Shown: positions 43,150-56,106 of the stretch, one piece after another
Layout: each line of letters opens with the position of its first letter
Position numbering within the stretch: position 1 is the stretch's first letter
Assembly (NCBI GenBank): GCA_019054805.1
Contig: JAHQIY010000011.1
Span: forward strand, 315,001-379,000
DNA from: Brachionus manjavacas
Taxonomy: Eukaryota > Rotifera > Eurotatoria > Ploima > Brachionidae
DNA length: 64,000 bases
Reading direction: 5' to 3'
Position numbers and translations under genes: made by a program
Notes under the pieces: model-generated
Database searches by the model: none
What the model was told of the DNA's origin: nothing
What the model saw: only the letters and a program-made list of their open reading frames with translations

Positions 43150-45849
43150 TCACCTTAAAATACTTCATTTAAACATACAATCAATAGACTCAGAAACAAA
43201 AAACTTCAACTTACAAGACTTGCTCAAATCCACAAAACAGACATAATAAGCATCAACGAAACTTTTCTCAAACCGAACAAAAATCTCGAAATTGATGGCT
43301 ACTCGATCATCCGATCCGACAGACAACTACCAAAAAAAGGGGAGGAGCCGCCCTGTGTATAAAAAATAATCTGGTATTTCAAGAAATTGATTTATCGAGC
43401 GTTAAAAAATTTGACGAGGCAACGGGAGTACTACTTTCAATAGACGACCATTTAAAAATTGCAATTTTTTCAATTTACTCGAGCCCATCTAATCCACTAA
43501 ACTTAGATCTATTGGAACATATCGAAAAAAACTACAAAAATTTCATTATTACCGGTGACTTTAACGCCAAAAGCAAACTTTGGTTTTGTGGAAAGGATTA
43601 CCCAAAAGGTATTTTACTTGAAAACTTTTTAATCGCAACGAATAGCCAAATTCTTAATTGTCAGTCGCCGACTTACGAACGAGGTAAAAGTGTCCTCGAT
43701 TTATCAATCTGTTCCAATTCGGTCTTCAAATTCTTTAAAAAACACCAAGTCCTAAAGCCTAAAATAAGCGACCATCAACCTACAATTACCGTCTTCTCTA
43801 ATCTCAAACCAAAACGCAAAACCCATACGGCTAAAAGAATTGACTGGAATTAATTTAGAGAAAATTTAGATCAAAACTTACCAAACGGCGTATTTATAGA
43901 AAACGAAAATGATATTGAGTGCGAGTCAATTGAACTAATATCCAAATTGAACCAAGCAATAAACTCATCTACGACAACTAAAACGTTTGTTACAAAAGCT
44001 ATTAATCCAATAACCATTCCATTTTCATTAGTTAAACTAATTAAATTAAAAAGAAAAATTAAACGTTGGCTAAATAAAAAAAGGACTGAATACACTACAA
44101 GATTGTACAATTTACTGAGTTACAATATCAAAAAAAGAATCAAAAAATTAAGAAAAAACGTCTCACATCGGAATTTGAAAAGTTAGGTAACTTCAATCAA
44201 TCTGAATCAAAAAGCTGGAAACTGATTAAGAAACTAGAGAATGTTGAAAACGATAACTCGTCAAGGAAAATGATCCACTTGAAAAAACCTGATAATACAA
44301 TGACAAAATCTGATAAGGAAGTGGCCGAAACTTTCGGCATAAATCTTAAATCAGTTTTTTCGGAAAACCGAGTGTCGAACTCAAACATTCCTTTAGTAGC
44401 AACGAGGCTTGATACCAAAAACAAAGAAAACGTCAATATAACAAAGGAGGAGTTTCTATCGACACTTAGCTCTATCAATGCGAGTTCAGCTCCTGGAGTA
44501 GATGGAATCAATAACAAAATCTTCAAAAACTGTCCAACATCTTTTTTGATTCGTATTTTCAAACTATTCAACGCAACGCTTAGAATAGGATACATACCAA
44601 AAGAGTGGAAAATGGCTAAAATAGTTATGATTCCAAAGAAAGACAAGCCTCCGGAACTTGCTGAATCTTACAGACCAATATCATTACTGTCATGCTTATC
44701 AAAATGGTTAGAAAAAATTGTAAATGAAAAGTTGTTATCCTGGCTGGAAAGCAAAAATTTACTTCCTCCCTGTCAATCTGGATTTAGGAAAAAAAGCACC
44801 CAAGACCACTTCCTAAGACTGTACCATTCGATAATCGAAGGTTTTAATCGTGGCGAAAAAACAGGAGCTGTATTTTTCGACTTAGAAAAAGCGTTCGACA
44901 AAATCAACCACAATGCAATTCTCTTCAAGCTCAAGTCAATAAAAATAAACCCTTATTTATATAACTGGATCGCTAATTTTCTTGGCGACAGAAATTTTTT
45001 TGTAAGCTATAAGAATGCAAAATCATCTTTGTTCAAGATAACAACCGGCGTTCCACAAGGAAGCAGCCTTTCCCCACATTATTTTCAGTATTCTTCAGTG
45101 ATATCGTTAAGAAACTACCTTATAACATTCAAAAGGCCTTATTCGCCGACGATCTTACAATATGGATTAGCGACTCAAACCTTAAATCCTTGGAAAAAAA
45201 GATCCAGAAAGCAATAAACATAATAAACAACTTCTGTGAAAAATGGGGTTTGAAGATAAACAAATCGAAAACCGTGTATTCAGTCTTCACCACAGCTGGT
45301 TATAGGAAAAATTATACAAAAACTTACCGTTTAAACCTGACACTTGGTAACTCAACGATTCCAATGAACCCATTTCCGACGTTCCTTGGTCACAACTTAG
45401 ATCCGAAACTCTCGTTTCAAAAGCATCTTGAATCAATTACAGATAAAACCCTAAAAAAAATAAATATAATTCGTAAAATCAAAAGTTTAAACATTAAAAA
45501 CAAAACAATACTGTCCTTAACAATATTTAAAAGTTTTATTCGATCAAACTTCGACTACGCATTCATACCATTGCTCGTAGCAACACAAAAAATCTCTGAC
45601 GAAATTCAAAAGATTCAAAATCGGATACTGAAGACGATTCACTTTTTCCCAATCAGGACCAAAATCAACTCCATCCATGACAAACTAAAATTAGACAAAG
45701 TATTAGTTAGAGCTAACAAATTATTCGACAAATTTGTGGAAAGCAAATTAACTCACACACTTATCGTAAAAGAAACAGAGGAGTATCAAAAAAGTTCTAA
45801 TCAAAAATGGAAAACCCCTTTCGACCTATTTAAAGAAAAATTCAAATAA
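43142..45849 (+). pseudogene. LINE ORF2 (endonuclease and RT), broken, unit B
   Basis: Same protein as in unit A. Here the endonuclease end is open (43512-43853: NFIITGDFNAKSKLWFCGKD, KISDHQPTITVF), and the RT is open from 44270 to past TGVPQGSSLSP. A missing C near 45075 then shifts the frame through LFADDL, and 45190-45849 holds the thumb and C-terminus intact. Frame breaks sit at other homopolymers than in A, apart from the shared TAA after RIDWN (43851-43853). Confidence 0.85.
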
Positions 45850-46808
45850 AATAAACAATCTTTTATGCTTTTACAATTTTTATTTTTCTTTTTCAAGCAA
45901 TATTTCAAGAATATTTAATTTAATTAATTCAAAATTATTCAATTCTTTTGTTTAACATTTACTTTTTGCTCTAATTTATGTGTTTTTTCAATTTTTAAAA
46001 TAATTAAAAATAACTTTTACAAATTCCGAAATTAACGCTAATGTGGCTGATTAATATTCATTCCAAACAGCCAGGGAATTTTCCCAAATTATTTTTTAAA
46101 TAAAAAATAAAATATGTGGAACGATTTAAAATAGCATGTAAGGAAGAGAATCATTTTATCGGAAGCTGATGCCGAAATGGCTGCCAAAGATTTTGAAAAA
46201 TCTTTAACGAAAGAAAAATGCCAAAATTATATAAATCATTTAAAGGTTTTTATTAGATTTTATTTTCAATTCAATCTTTAAAAAAAATTTAATAAAAATC
46301 AAGGTAATAAAAGTGGTTATATTAAGAAATGGAGATTGGTCGAATCTTTGAATTATATTTGGATATGTATGATTGAAAATTTTTTTTTATTGTTTATAAT
46401 TAACTTTTTTAAATTTGTACAAAATCTACTTTTTTTTACTAAAAATTACCATTTTCAAATAAAATTTCACGAAAAATTACGTAAAAAAAGGTTTTTTTTT
46501 TTTCGAATTCATAACCAAAAAATTTTTAAAAATTCAAAAAATGTCAAAATTCTCCAAAAAAATAGTATTTTTTGGAATTTTTACTTTTTAAAAAATAATA
46601 ATAAATAATGTTTTTATATGAGGTCTTCTTAAAATATCAAAAAATTAATAAATTTTGCTTTTATTTTGAAAAAAAAAGGCAACGATTTTTTTTGTTATCT
46701 TTGGTTTGAAAGAAGTTGTTTAAAATTGATATTTTTCTTTAATAATTATTTAGCATAAAAACGATTAAAAAAAATAAAATTTCGAATAAAAATAGAATAT
46801 TTAATAGA

Positions 46809-47141
46809 ATGGATCTGCTGGAAATAAAACTTTACTGTGACCAGGTAACATCGCACCAAAAGCTGACAGATAAATTTGGAAAAATTCACTCTTCTGCTTG
46901 TAAGAACCAGACAATTCACGGTGAACAATGTTTGAGCAAGGAATCGATGATTCAAAATAAAATAGAATTAGATCTAGATAAAAATTTAAAGGATGAATTG
47001 ATGATCAAATTAGATGACCAAATTGACAAAGTTGTCAAACAAATTGACCTTCAGTACGAGATCTTGATGAAGCGGATCAAAGATTACACTCTGAATTTAA
47101 TAGACCAGCTGCAAATAGAAAAATCTAATTATTGGTCATAA
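46809..47141 (+). CDS. Conserved 110-residue coiled-coil ORF, unit B
   Basis: Identical protein to the unit A ORF at 30218-30550. See that entry for content. Family not recognised. Confidence 0.4.
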   Translation: MDLLEIKLYCDQVTSHQKLTDKFGKIHSSACKNQTIHGEQCLSKESMIQNKIELDLDKNLKDELMIKLDDQIDKVVKQIDLQYEILMKRIKDYTLNLIDQLQIEKSNYWS

Positions 47142-48217
47142 ACAAATTTTTTTTGTGATCACTTAATTATGTGAACTAGTGCGCACATAATAAACAAGAC
47201 CCCATTCTTATTAAATGAAATGAATTTCGAAATAAATAAAGATTTAAACAATTTTTTTACATTAATTTATAAGGAAAGTTCAAAATAAAATTAAACATTT
47301 AATCATAAATTTACACAAACAAATTTGATTGAACTCGTTTTTTAATTTAAAATCTTGTAAAAAAATTAGTCTTAAGTAATGTTTAGCTTATAATTACTTT
47401 AAATTCAACTTCAAAAGATTTTGAACTAATTTTAAAAACATCGCCACTTAAATAAATTAATCCATAATAAAATTTTAATCAAGTCTGTTTAATCTAGGAA
47501 ATAATTTAAAATTAAAAATAATTTCCTACTAGTTTTAATTCGAATAAAAACTGCAACGTTTACATTTATATAATTGGTTTATTCTTTGTATCAATTATTA
47601 AATAGTCGGCTAGAAAAAATTTATTCACCAAAGCAAAGATTTTGATTGATTCTTAGGTAGAAAAAAATTTATATTTATAAAATTATGCAACCTATAGAAG
47701 CTATTTACCGATAAATATAATATAGTCGAAAAAAAGTAAAATTATAAAATAAAAGCACAACAGTTCATTTTAAATTTTAAAAAATATTTTCATTGAATTC
47801 AATTTCCTTAGCTTATCCAATAGATTGAGATATATAGACTGAGGGCTAAATTATGAAAATTAGAAAATTTCCTATTTACAAGGTTAGCGCTATTTAAAAA
47901 TTATTATTTAAATTTTAAAATTTAATTCGTTTATTCTTTCTAGTACATTTTTTTATACATAAAATAAAATTTAATGTCTAATCTAAAAGTTTTTCATCTA
48001 ATTCTATTTTGGTCCACCTTTACGTGAACAAAGAAAATTTGGTGGACTAATAGTTCACAAAACCAGAGAATAAGAATTGAAATCAAAAGATCGCGAACAT
48101 TATTTCAAAAAGTAAATTTTCATTTTTAATTAAGTAAATATTGCATAATAGGTACCGACCGACTAGTTTTTCAACGATCGAAAATAAATTTTAATCAAAA
48201 TGAATTATTAATCTTTT
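47142..48217. other. AT-rich DNA, no gene seen, unit B
   Basis: Copy of 30551-31609. A LINE 3' tail (TCTGAAGGAGCATTAGCTCG) follows at about 48218-48342. Confidence 0.5.
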
Positions 48218-48497
48218 TTTTCTTTTTATTTATTTTTTATTCTATTTTATCTTAATTAACTTTATTTTTGATTTTTATTATATATTTTTATTCTGAAGGA
48301 GCATTAGCTCGGTACATATAATCAAATAAATAGATAAATTATTTAAAAGTTAAAAAAAGAATTTTCAATATTTTTTTCAGTTTTCCAATTAAAAATTAAA
48401 CTCATTCTATTTCACTTAAGAGTTTAATTTTAAATATGAAAATGCTTCCAATATGAACTTGAAATAATTTTTATTTAAAACTGAAAAATATATTTAA

Positions 48498-50649
48498 GGC
48501 TGGCAGACCTATCCGACAAAGTCACTTCCGACAAGTCACTTCCGACAAGTCACTTCCGACAAGTCACTTCCGACAAGTCACTTCTGACAAGTCACTTCCG
48601 ACAAGTCACTTCCGACAAGTCACTTCCGACAAGTCACTTCCGACAAGTCACTTCCGACAAGTCACTTCCGACAAGTCACTTCTGACAAGTCACTTCCGAC
48701 AAGTCACTTCCGACAAGTCACTTCCGACAAGTCATTTCCGAAAAATCACGATCCGACAATGCTTATTCCGACAAAATAATTTCCGACAAGTCATTTCCGA
48801 CAAATCACGATCCGACAATTTTTTATTTTACAATTAATTAAAAAGGTTTTAGTATAATAGAAATTTTATTGGTTGATTAAAAAAAGAAGTAATAAAATTA
48901 ACTAAATTTGTATTATAATGTTAATTATGAATAAAATCGAAATAGTTGCCTATACTATTAAGATATTGAATGTGATCGGATTCGTTGTATTTTTCGACTA
49001 TTCGTTTGATTCTTTGATCACGAATGCGTTGATTCTTTCTTTGGGTGTTCGGTACGTCATTATCGATGTGATTTAGATCACGTTCCACTTTATTTTGTAC
49101 TTCAACCAAATGCTGAATAAAAACTGGTGTTTGAGGGTGAGAAATTGCTACTCTCTTATTGAAAACACGATGCCAAGCTTCTAAGCAATTAATAGTTCTC
49201 GACGAATCGGATAGAACATTGTCGTACATGTTCCAGACATTGATTGCAAATAATGGTTCCTTAAGGTCCTTTTTTCTCCGTCGACGACCTGCGCCTTCCT
49301 GGGGAACAACTTCTCCGATGTAGTTGGTCTCAAAATAGTCATAAAGTGGGTCTAATTCGGAAGGGATATCTTTCACGATTAATTCAAAAACATTGACTAC
49401 GTCGTTCACTGGTACAAAAGCAATGGCAAACAAATATTTCATATGCTTTTCGCAGTCGTCATTGAATTGTTGAGTTGATTCTTCATTTTACACTGGAGCT
49501 TTATAAAGACTAGAGAGACCAAATAACTGAATATGCTTCCATATATTTTGCGTAAGATGAAATAAACACGCTTTTATATTTGATTGTGTGAAAACCGAAC
49601 GTCCAGCATTCATTGCACCTTTTTCAAAATCAGTCATAATCGTCCTTGGTTTAAGATCTGGTTTGATTTCTAAAAGTTTTTCGTAAACCCTGGTATATGA
49701 TAGCTCTGACTTGTCTTCTAGTAAGCAAAAAACTAATGGAAAAGATTTATTAGTAGTTTTAGCATGTATATTCCAGGATTGGGTGAATAAAAGTGGAGCT
49801 GTCCTAAAAGTACCATCTGCAAACCAGTCCATCAACTCCCATAGTTCTTGAAGACTATTGTCTGTGGCAAAGATAATGATCCGGGCCTCTTCTTCTTGTT
49901 CGTCATCATGAGAATCCCACAAAAGAAATCGGTGTCCACGTGCTGTAAATTTTAAATCTTGCGGGATCCGTAGATCAATTAAAAGCTCGGGATCCGTGGT
50001 ATAAATGGAATTCTTTTTCCGATTTCTATTGATTGTTCTTGTCAGTGCGCTGTCGGTCGGCATTAGAGACAATATTTCTAATGGAAGTCCACGAGTTTCT
50101 GTATTTACAATTGTCGATGGAGCACTACGAGAATTGGATGCTGATTCCTTTATATTAGAAGATATAATAGCGGCTCTGTTGCAATTTTCAATGCCTATTT
50201 GGTGACCAAAATGGGTATTTGTTTGTTTGGTGATGGTGTTTTCGGATGTTTTTATGGTTGCTAAGCAACCAGAAGATTCGTTTTCACAACAAATCCAAGA
50301 TTTATATCCTGTTATCTTCGATTCATATTTAAATCGATACTTTTCACCTAAGTAACCAATACAAAGTTTCCCTTTAGTGGTTTTAAACTCAAAAAAGTAT
50401 TATCTTGACTTTGAGACATGAAATAAATTTGGTGACAATACTATTATTTATTTTATTTTTTTATTTATTTACTATTTTTTGGACAATTTTAAAAATGATA
50501 TTACTTAAAAGAGAATGACTTTATAAACATTTTTAATTAATTTTTAAATAAAAAATTGTCGGATCGTGATTTCTCGGAAATGACTTGTCGGAAGTGACTT
50601 GTGGGAAGTGACTTGTCGGAAGTGACTTTGTCGGATAGGTCTGACTACC
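48498..50649 (-). mobile_element. FLYWCH/MULE DNA transposon, unit B
   Basis: Copy of 31909-34033 with the same ATATTTAA duplications (48490-48497 and 50650-50657). About two more 14-bp subrepeats on the left make it slightly longer. Confidence 0.88.
48921..50419 (-). pseudogene. MULE transposase, broken, unit B
   Basis: Same gene as 32304-33803 with the same TAA. In addition one or more A bases are missing in the A-run at about 50392, which shifts the frame right after the start, inside FEFKTTKG. The catalytic core from LMPTDSALTRTI onward is open. Confidence 0.8.
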
Positions 50650-50770
50650 ATATTTAAAACATCGCACTCTTTCAATGTTATTTCAACATTGGATACATTT
50701 TGTAGTTCAAACTCAAAAAGTTAAACCAAATTAAATCAAAATTATTAATTGATAACAAAATTGAATAAAG

Positions 50771-50986
50771 GGTAAAGAACTGGCGTCATTAACTGGAGTC
50801 AATGTAGGCATAGTTGTTCATGATGACAAAACCAAGAAAACTCAATGTTTTTCAGAAATAGATTTAAAAAAAAAATTCGAAACAATTATAAACAATTTGG
50901 TTATTGGTGATAATGGCGAAGTGAAATTTAATGATTCTAAAATTTCAACAGTTGAGAATTCGGTTACAAAATTGTGTGATATATGA
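50771..50986 (+). pseudogene. MADS-like exon, longest copy, unit C
   Basis: Open stretch following a plausible acceptor (GAATAAAG). It reads GKELASLTGVNVGIVVHDDK, then TQCFSEIDLKKKFETIINNL, and ends at TGA after TKLCDI. The first part resembles the second half of a MADS-box DNA-binding domain (KK-x-ELS-L-x-V-x-I-IVF pattern). The first half would be on an upstream exon that I cannot find. Part of a mobile element or a host gene; weak call. Confidence 0.35.
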
Positions 50987-51705
50987 ACAAAACGAAAAAA
51001 AGAGACCAACTCGATTGTCGATTGAGTCCAATCAAAATTAAATAAAAGAAAATCAATATCTTTTGTTAGTATTGTGGGTACCAAAAAAACATTTTATAAA
51101 ATAAATTTAAAAATTCTTTCAACAAAGTCTATCGATCATCGATTAATATTATAATTGATTTTTTTTATTTGTAACAAACGTAATAAATATTATTTTTTTT
51201 TCTTAGTTGTCTTAAAAATTGGGTTAAAAATTCTATAACCTAAAAAAAATTAAATCAATTTTAAAATGATAGTTTTGTCCAAATATGAAACTGTTAATTA
51301 AGCAAAACTTAAAATTTCAAAACATTGTCGTTTAAGTACCGATATTTTTTAAATAAACACCGCTAAGTTTAGAGTCTTTTTATTTGAGTTTTTAAAAAAT
51401 ATTTGACTTTTGCCTTTAAGGCGTTTTTTCATTAATTTTTTATGATCAATATAATTGATATATATCCACTAAATAAAATGTAGTTTCCTAAAATAATACA
51501 AATAGAAATATCAGATAATATTAACATTAAATCGATTTAGAATCAATAATTCAATTGTTTTTTTCCTCTCATTTTTTACTTTAAATATAATTAAAATATT
51601 TTTGCCGGGCAAGAAATAAAAAAAAAGAAGTAGAGAAGACAAAAATCAAACATTGCAATATGAAAAAAAAAGTGAATTTCATATGCATCAAACACTCTCA
51701 CATAC

Positions 51706-52224
51706 ATGGTTATGAATTTGAATTTTTTTTACAAGGACTCGCTGCTGGTCGACTTCGAAAAGCAAATACTCAAGCTGTTCGACCAGGTGGAAAAGAGCTC
51801 GGAGTCGGTGTGCGACGAACAAGACGAGCTGCTGGCTGCGCACACAAACGGCTGCGATTTGCTCGAGACCGAGATCTACGAGAACAACCCGTCGACCATA
51901 GACGACACGTGCAACGACCAGGACTTGGACGACAACTTTGAGCTGAACAGAGAGGAGAGCCAAGACGACGACGACGAGGACAACGAGGACAACGAGTTCG
52001 AGGACGGCGAACAATTCGAGGAGCCGGTCGCCGAAGCGGTGCCCGTCGCCAATTTGGACATCAACGAGCTGTTCGGCGCCTACGGAGTCGCCTATCAGAT
52101 ATTCGACGAGTCGGGCGATGTGCTGCGCAACGAAAATCGACTCGATGACGTCATGGACGAAGCGGAGGACAACGACGAGGACGACGAGTACGGCGACGAT
52201 TTTACGGACAATTTTGTCGACTAA
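51706..52224 (+). pseudogene. Acidic segment of a UBR-type ligase, unit C
   Basis: 172-codon open frame. Compared with A and B it lacks several acidic codons at two places (DDDDEDNEDNEFED; DEDDEYGDDFT) and keeps the same AEAVPVANLDINELFG island and the same TAA after TDNFVD. Confidence 0.5.
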
Positions 52225-52385
52225 GAAAACGCCAACGCTCGCTCCGAGTCCAACCGCAACATTTACCAGGACTTGATTTCGTCTATTAGCGCCGCGTCCA
52301 TCAACTACAGACCAAGTACGCAAGTGGTCAAGGCCAAAAAACAACCACTGCCAATACCACTGCCACTGCCACTGCTGGTGCCGAC

Positions 52386-53075
52386 GACGACCTAAACTCA
52401 AAGCTGTGCACGTACACCATGACCAAAATAGAGTTCATGAATCAACACTGGTACTATTGTCACACGTGCAAAAATGGTCGACCGCATCGGCATGTGAACT
52501 GTGTGCACCAAAGTTTGCCACGGCGACCACGACGTGTCCTTTGCTAAATTTGGCAGTTTTTTTTGCGATTGCGGCGCCAAAGAGGACGCCAGCTGCAAAG
52601 CTTTGCACAAGTGAACGACAGAGAGCCGAAAGAGTGCTAAAAAAAAGAGCAAACGTGCCAAATTGAGTTAGTCGTCGTCGCCGCCCGCTCTCACGTTCAA
52701 GGACGGCACACTTGACCTGCTAAAAAAGAGTCTTGGCCAAGCGCGAATGCAAAAGGCGCTCAAGATCGACAAGCTCAGGAGTCAAATAGTAGTTAGTGTG
52801 CAGACAAAAAACTTGTCGACACTGATCAAAAATTTTTTGTGCAACAGTCGAATCAAATCTATCACAGCACACTTCTCTCGAGTCGAATCAAATCTATCAC
52901 AGCACACTTCTCGAGTCGAACACTTCGCTGGCCAAACGTCAACTGGCCACGCTGCATGCCAACCTCGCCAATTTGAATGTCGAACAAGAACAATTGTTCC
53001 AGGTGACGCTGGGCTCGCAAGAGGGCGCCTTCGAAAACGCTCGTCTGACCGTTTTCTGACGGGCGACCATGGCCT
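52386..53075 (+). pseudogene. UBR4: UBR4-type UBR box fragment, unit C (decayed)
   Basis: The box is broken more than in A or B: an extra A in GTGCAAAAATGG, TGA in place of the Cys-Thr step (GCATGTGAACTG), a TGA after CACAAG and a TAG in the linker. The later part (52747-53075) keeps the [12 protein letters not shown] step. This piece has therefore decayed independently of A and B. Confidence 0.72.
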
Positions 53076-53081
53076 GCTCAT

Positions 53082-54014
53082 ATGTGCAGCTCATTTGATC
53101 CGGCCACAAACAAACTGCTCATTCCGTACACAGCTCATCGTCCACAAGCTCCATTGACATTCACACTATACAACGTGGTCAGCACCAATTTACAATGTGT
53201 GATCACAATTGCGGACGGCTCACAACTCGACCAGCCCAAACACATACCATTCACTGTGTTGAACAAGACCCACTCGAGCTGTACACTCACACACATATTC
53301 TCTCGACTTGACACAGCTAGTGGACAGACAAATTTGCTGCTCACGTCCACGGACAAAAGTGGCCAACATCTGCTGCTCACGTTGATACACACTTGTGCCC
53401 GGCAGTTGCAGGAGCAGAAAAACTATCGGTGTCACACCGGCGACTCCACGCCGACCACACCAACATCGGCATCGTCGCCACACTTTCACAATCACAAGCA
53501 TTGGAATCAGTTTGTCGACCAGAGTTTGTATGTGGACAAGCAAAGTTGGTGCCAAGACTTGGACAAGTTTGTCTACTATCTGGTGCACAAGTGTCCCAAT
53601 CAGCTGCTGTTGACGCTGGTCGATTCGCTGCGCTCCACGTTGGGAAAGGAGCAGGGCGAGAGAGAGGCCGAGTGCAACAGAGTGGTGCAACGGCTGGTGA
53701 ACGCGACAGCGAGACTATTTGTGGCGCTGTGCATGGAGACTAGTGCGGCTGCGCTCAATCTAAACTTGGACTATTCGGTGAAGAATTGTGCGGGTACCAT
53801 CAAATTGATTAGACAATGTTTGAAGAGCGACAATCATCAGATATCGCTGGTGAACGTGTCCACACTAACCAAATGCGAATTTGTATTCAAAGAATATGCC
53901 CAAGTGGCCTGTGTGCAGCTGGCCGAAGCGGCCATTTCCTTGATCACACCAGTCATGCTCGGCACACTCATACCCACTAGCTTCAAGCTTGGCCACACTC
54001 AGCCAACAAGTTAA
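53082..54014 (+). pseudogene. Plexin-UBR5 in-frame fusion ORF, unit C
   Basis: One uninterrupted 310-codon frame starts in the plexin IPT piece (MCSSFDPATNKLLIPYTAHR; HIPFTVLNKTHSSC). It passes the joint at about 53306-53315 without a break and continues as UBR5 (GQHLLLTLIHTCARQLQEQK, LVHKCPNQLLLTLVDSLRST, VNATARLFVALCMETSAAAL, AEAAISLITPVMLG). The two lesions that break A and B here are absent. It ends at TAA (54012-54014), after which the same frame stays open into the next ORF. No promoter or signal peptide is seen, so I treat it as a chimeric pseudogene fragment. Confidence 0.65.
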
Positions 54015-54116
54015 ACAGCCACATCCGCACACTCCTCAGCCAATACTGCTGCTACTGCTGCCGCTGCTCACCACACTGCGGACTTTAGCGCACACGTTGC
54101 GTCGCACACCAGCTCG

Positions 54117-54381
54117 TTGAGCGAGCAAATATTCAACGGTGAGGTGAGTGCGCACAGACAAAACAGCAATTGTGTGACGACTAGTTTAGTGTTGCCTTTG
54201 GCTGAGATCAGTGTGGCATCGGCATCGGCATCGGCATTGGCACAGATGGTGTGCGACGTTGAGTTGACGGTGAGTGATGCCGCTGCCAATGACGATGATG
54301 ATGATGAGTTGAATGATGATGAGGCTAAGTCGACCATTGAGCAGCATGACCAAGACGGCCAACATAATGATGATGGTAATC

Positions 54382-54414
<33 letters not shown>

Positions 54415-55406
54415 GTGATGATGATGGTGATGATGATGGTGATGATGATGGTGATGATGATGGTGATGATGATGGTGATGATGATGGTGATGATGATGAT
54501 AATGGTTTTTTTAAAGGAGAGCAGCGATTCAAGCTGACCGGCGAAGTGATGGAGAGCGATGGCATGGAGGCCGACAAGGACGAGAGAGCAATGGAGAGCG
54601 ATGGCGACGAGGACAACGACAACGAGTTGGAGCTGGAGGACGAGGGCGACTTTGAGCTGTCGATTAGTCAAGACGAAAAGACCACTCTTCACCAAAAGCC
54701 ACATAAAGACAACAAAAAAGCAATGGACAAGCCTAAGACGACCAGTATTCCGATATCGACGCGCACCAGCCGAATAAACTCGCACGTCAACTCGCTAATC
54801 CAGCAGTACGGTGCCGCCGCCACCACCACCAATTCACCTCTGATCAACACAGACTACACATCGTTCTACACAGCCGACTCGAGTCAATCGAGCTCCACAT
54901 TGCCCACCTCCAACACCCTCGCCATCAACAACACCGCCCTACCAGTCAACAACATCAACACAATGAACAACAGCAATCAATCGACTACGGACACAAAGCC
55001 GTGCGCTCAGAACACACCGTCCACCGTTCAAATAACCAAAAACACGCTCAGTCGCGTCTTCTCCATTCTAGTCAAGCAAGTACGCGACCTGCTCAATTCA
55101 CTCAACCACCGCAACAGAGGCAACAATTGCGACGAGCAACAGCGGCAGCAAATAAGGCGCCGAGTGAACGAGAGGCTGATGCCAGTGTTCGAATGGATGA
55201 GTCGAATAATGGAGTCGAGCGAGGCCAAGCTCAGATTTGCCACCGCTTTCACTAGCATTCAACTGAACTCGTCGGAATCCACCGACTATTTGCGATACCT
55301 AGAAGAAAAAGCCCTGCTCAAAAACTACTACATGAACAACTCGTTGCCATTTGGCACCACCAGCACATCGGCCTCCTCCGCCACCAACTCAAACACCGCT
55401 GTGTGA
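54117..55406 (+). pseudogene. UBR5: UBR5 middle segment, unit C, longest frame
   Basis: 429-codon open frame in the same frame as the preceding ORF. It keeps the acidic Asp/Gly stretch at normal size, then ELELEDEGDFELS, a Thr/Ser/Asn-rich linker, and the helical region RVFSILVKQVRDLLNSLNHR with VNERLMPVFEWMSRIMESSE, which matches UBR5 between its UBR box and MLLE domain. The MLLE and HECT domains are missing. UBR5 is a nuclear HECT-type E3 ubiquitin ligase; this piece has no catalytic part. Confidence 0.75.
54367..54505. repeat. (GAT)n/GGT repeat, unit C, about 0.14 kb
   Basis: Short form of the array, in frame within the UBR5 segment, encoding Asp runs with DDDG repeats. Confidence 0.93.
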
Positions 55407-55621
55407 TCAAGGTCAATGGATTAGCATCGAACACTCGGACTATACCAATACGTGCACACTGCCTCAACTTGTTTACAACAAGTCACGTGATCATGTCTCG
55501 TGTGAACCAAAAGTGTATCAAGCACTGCTCGAGCAGTTGAACTCGCACGGCTCATTGCGCATGTTCAACAACAACAATAACAGCACCTTTTCCTTGACTA
55601 AATTTACTTTATTTAATTTTT

Positions 55622-56106
55622 TCAGACCTTCTTTGGGCTCTCTTCCTGTGATGCAGCAACTGATGTTGCTGATTTCTGTTGCTGATCCTTAAATTTTAAA
55701 TTTTTTTTAAAAATATTTCTTATTTTAAAAGTTTTAACTTACAGGTTTAAGAATTAGTTCTTTCAGCTCTTTAATTTGATGAACCAATTCTTTATTCCAA
55801 TCGACTAGCTCGGTTATTTTTTCGGAATGTATTCTGTCTTTTTCTTTCAGGACAGAAACATCATTTTTTAGTTCGATTATTTCCCTTTTCTTTATATAAA
55901 TTTAATGTTAAAGTTATATTTTAATTAAAAGAATAAATTACTTACTTGATCTTCAATTTTTTTTTCAAGATCGAATTTTCTTGATGATGACAAAGACCTT
56001 GAAAATTGTCTCACCAAAGAACGACTTTCTGGAAAGCCCTTACTGCCATTGACTAAGACAGATGACCGGCTTCTTTGTTGGTGCGCTCTGGAGTAGTAAT
56101 TGCACC
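55622..56106 (-). pseudogene. C2HC zinc-finger gene, truncated, unit C
   Basis: Exons 1 and 2 are present. Exon 3 is cut after EESPKKV by a deletion of about 135 bp relative to B (joint at TTTTTTCAG|ACCTTC, 55620-55628), which removes the zinc finger. A TAG or GAG variant lies just upstream of GTGCAATTAC. Confidence 0.55.

Larger units (their letters stand above)
41767..46112 (+). mobile_element. Jockey-type LINE, unit B
   Basis: Copy of 25162-29518 with the same 17-bp target duplication (41750-41766 and 46113-46129), 11 bp shorter overall. Confidence 0.85.
41367..46495 (+). mobile_element. Tc1/mariner-like element split by a LINE, unit B
   Basis: Copy of the unit A element. Transposase remnants lie at about 41498-41766 and 46113-46352. 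The right inverted end is more mutated than in A (TTTCACGAAAAATTACGTAA). Confidence 0.65.
34229..50837. repeat. Tandem unit B (about 16.6 kb)
   Basis: Second full copy, near identical to A through all genes and transposons. Nested transposons sit at the same points with the same target duplications, so the duplication came after their insertion. Confidence 0.88.

Noticed and set aside
51706-55406. A functional new UBR4-plexin-UBR5 ligase
   Set aside because: The UBR box is broken in the only unit whose plexin-UBR5 frame is intact, in-frame stops separate the parts, and no HECT or other catalytic domain is present.
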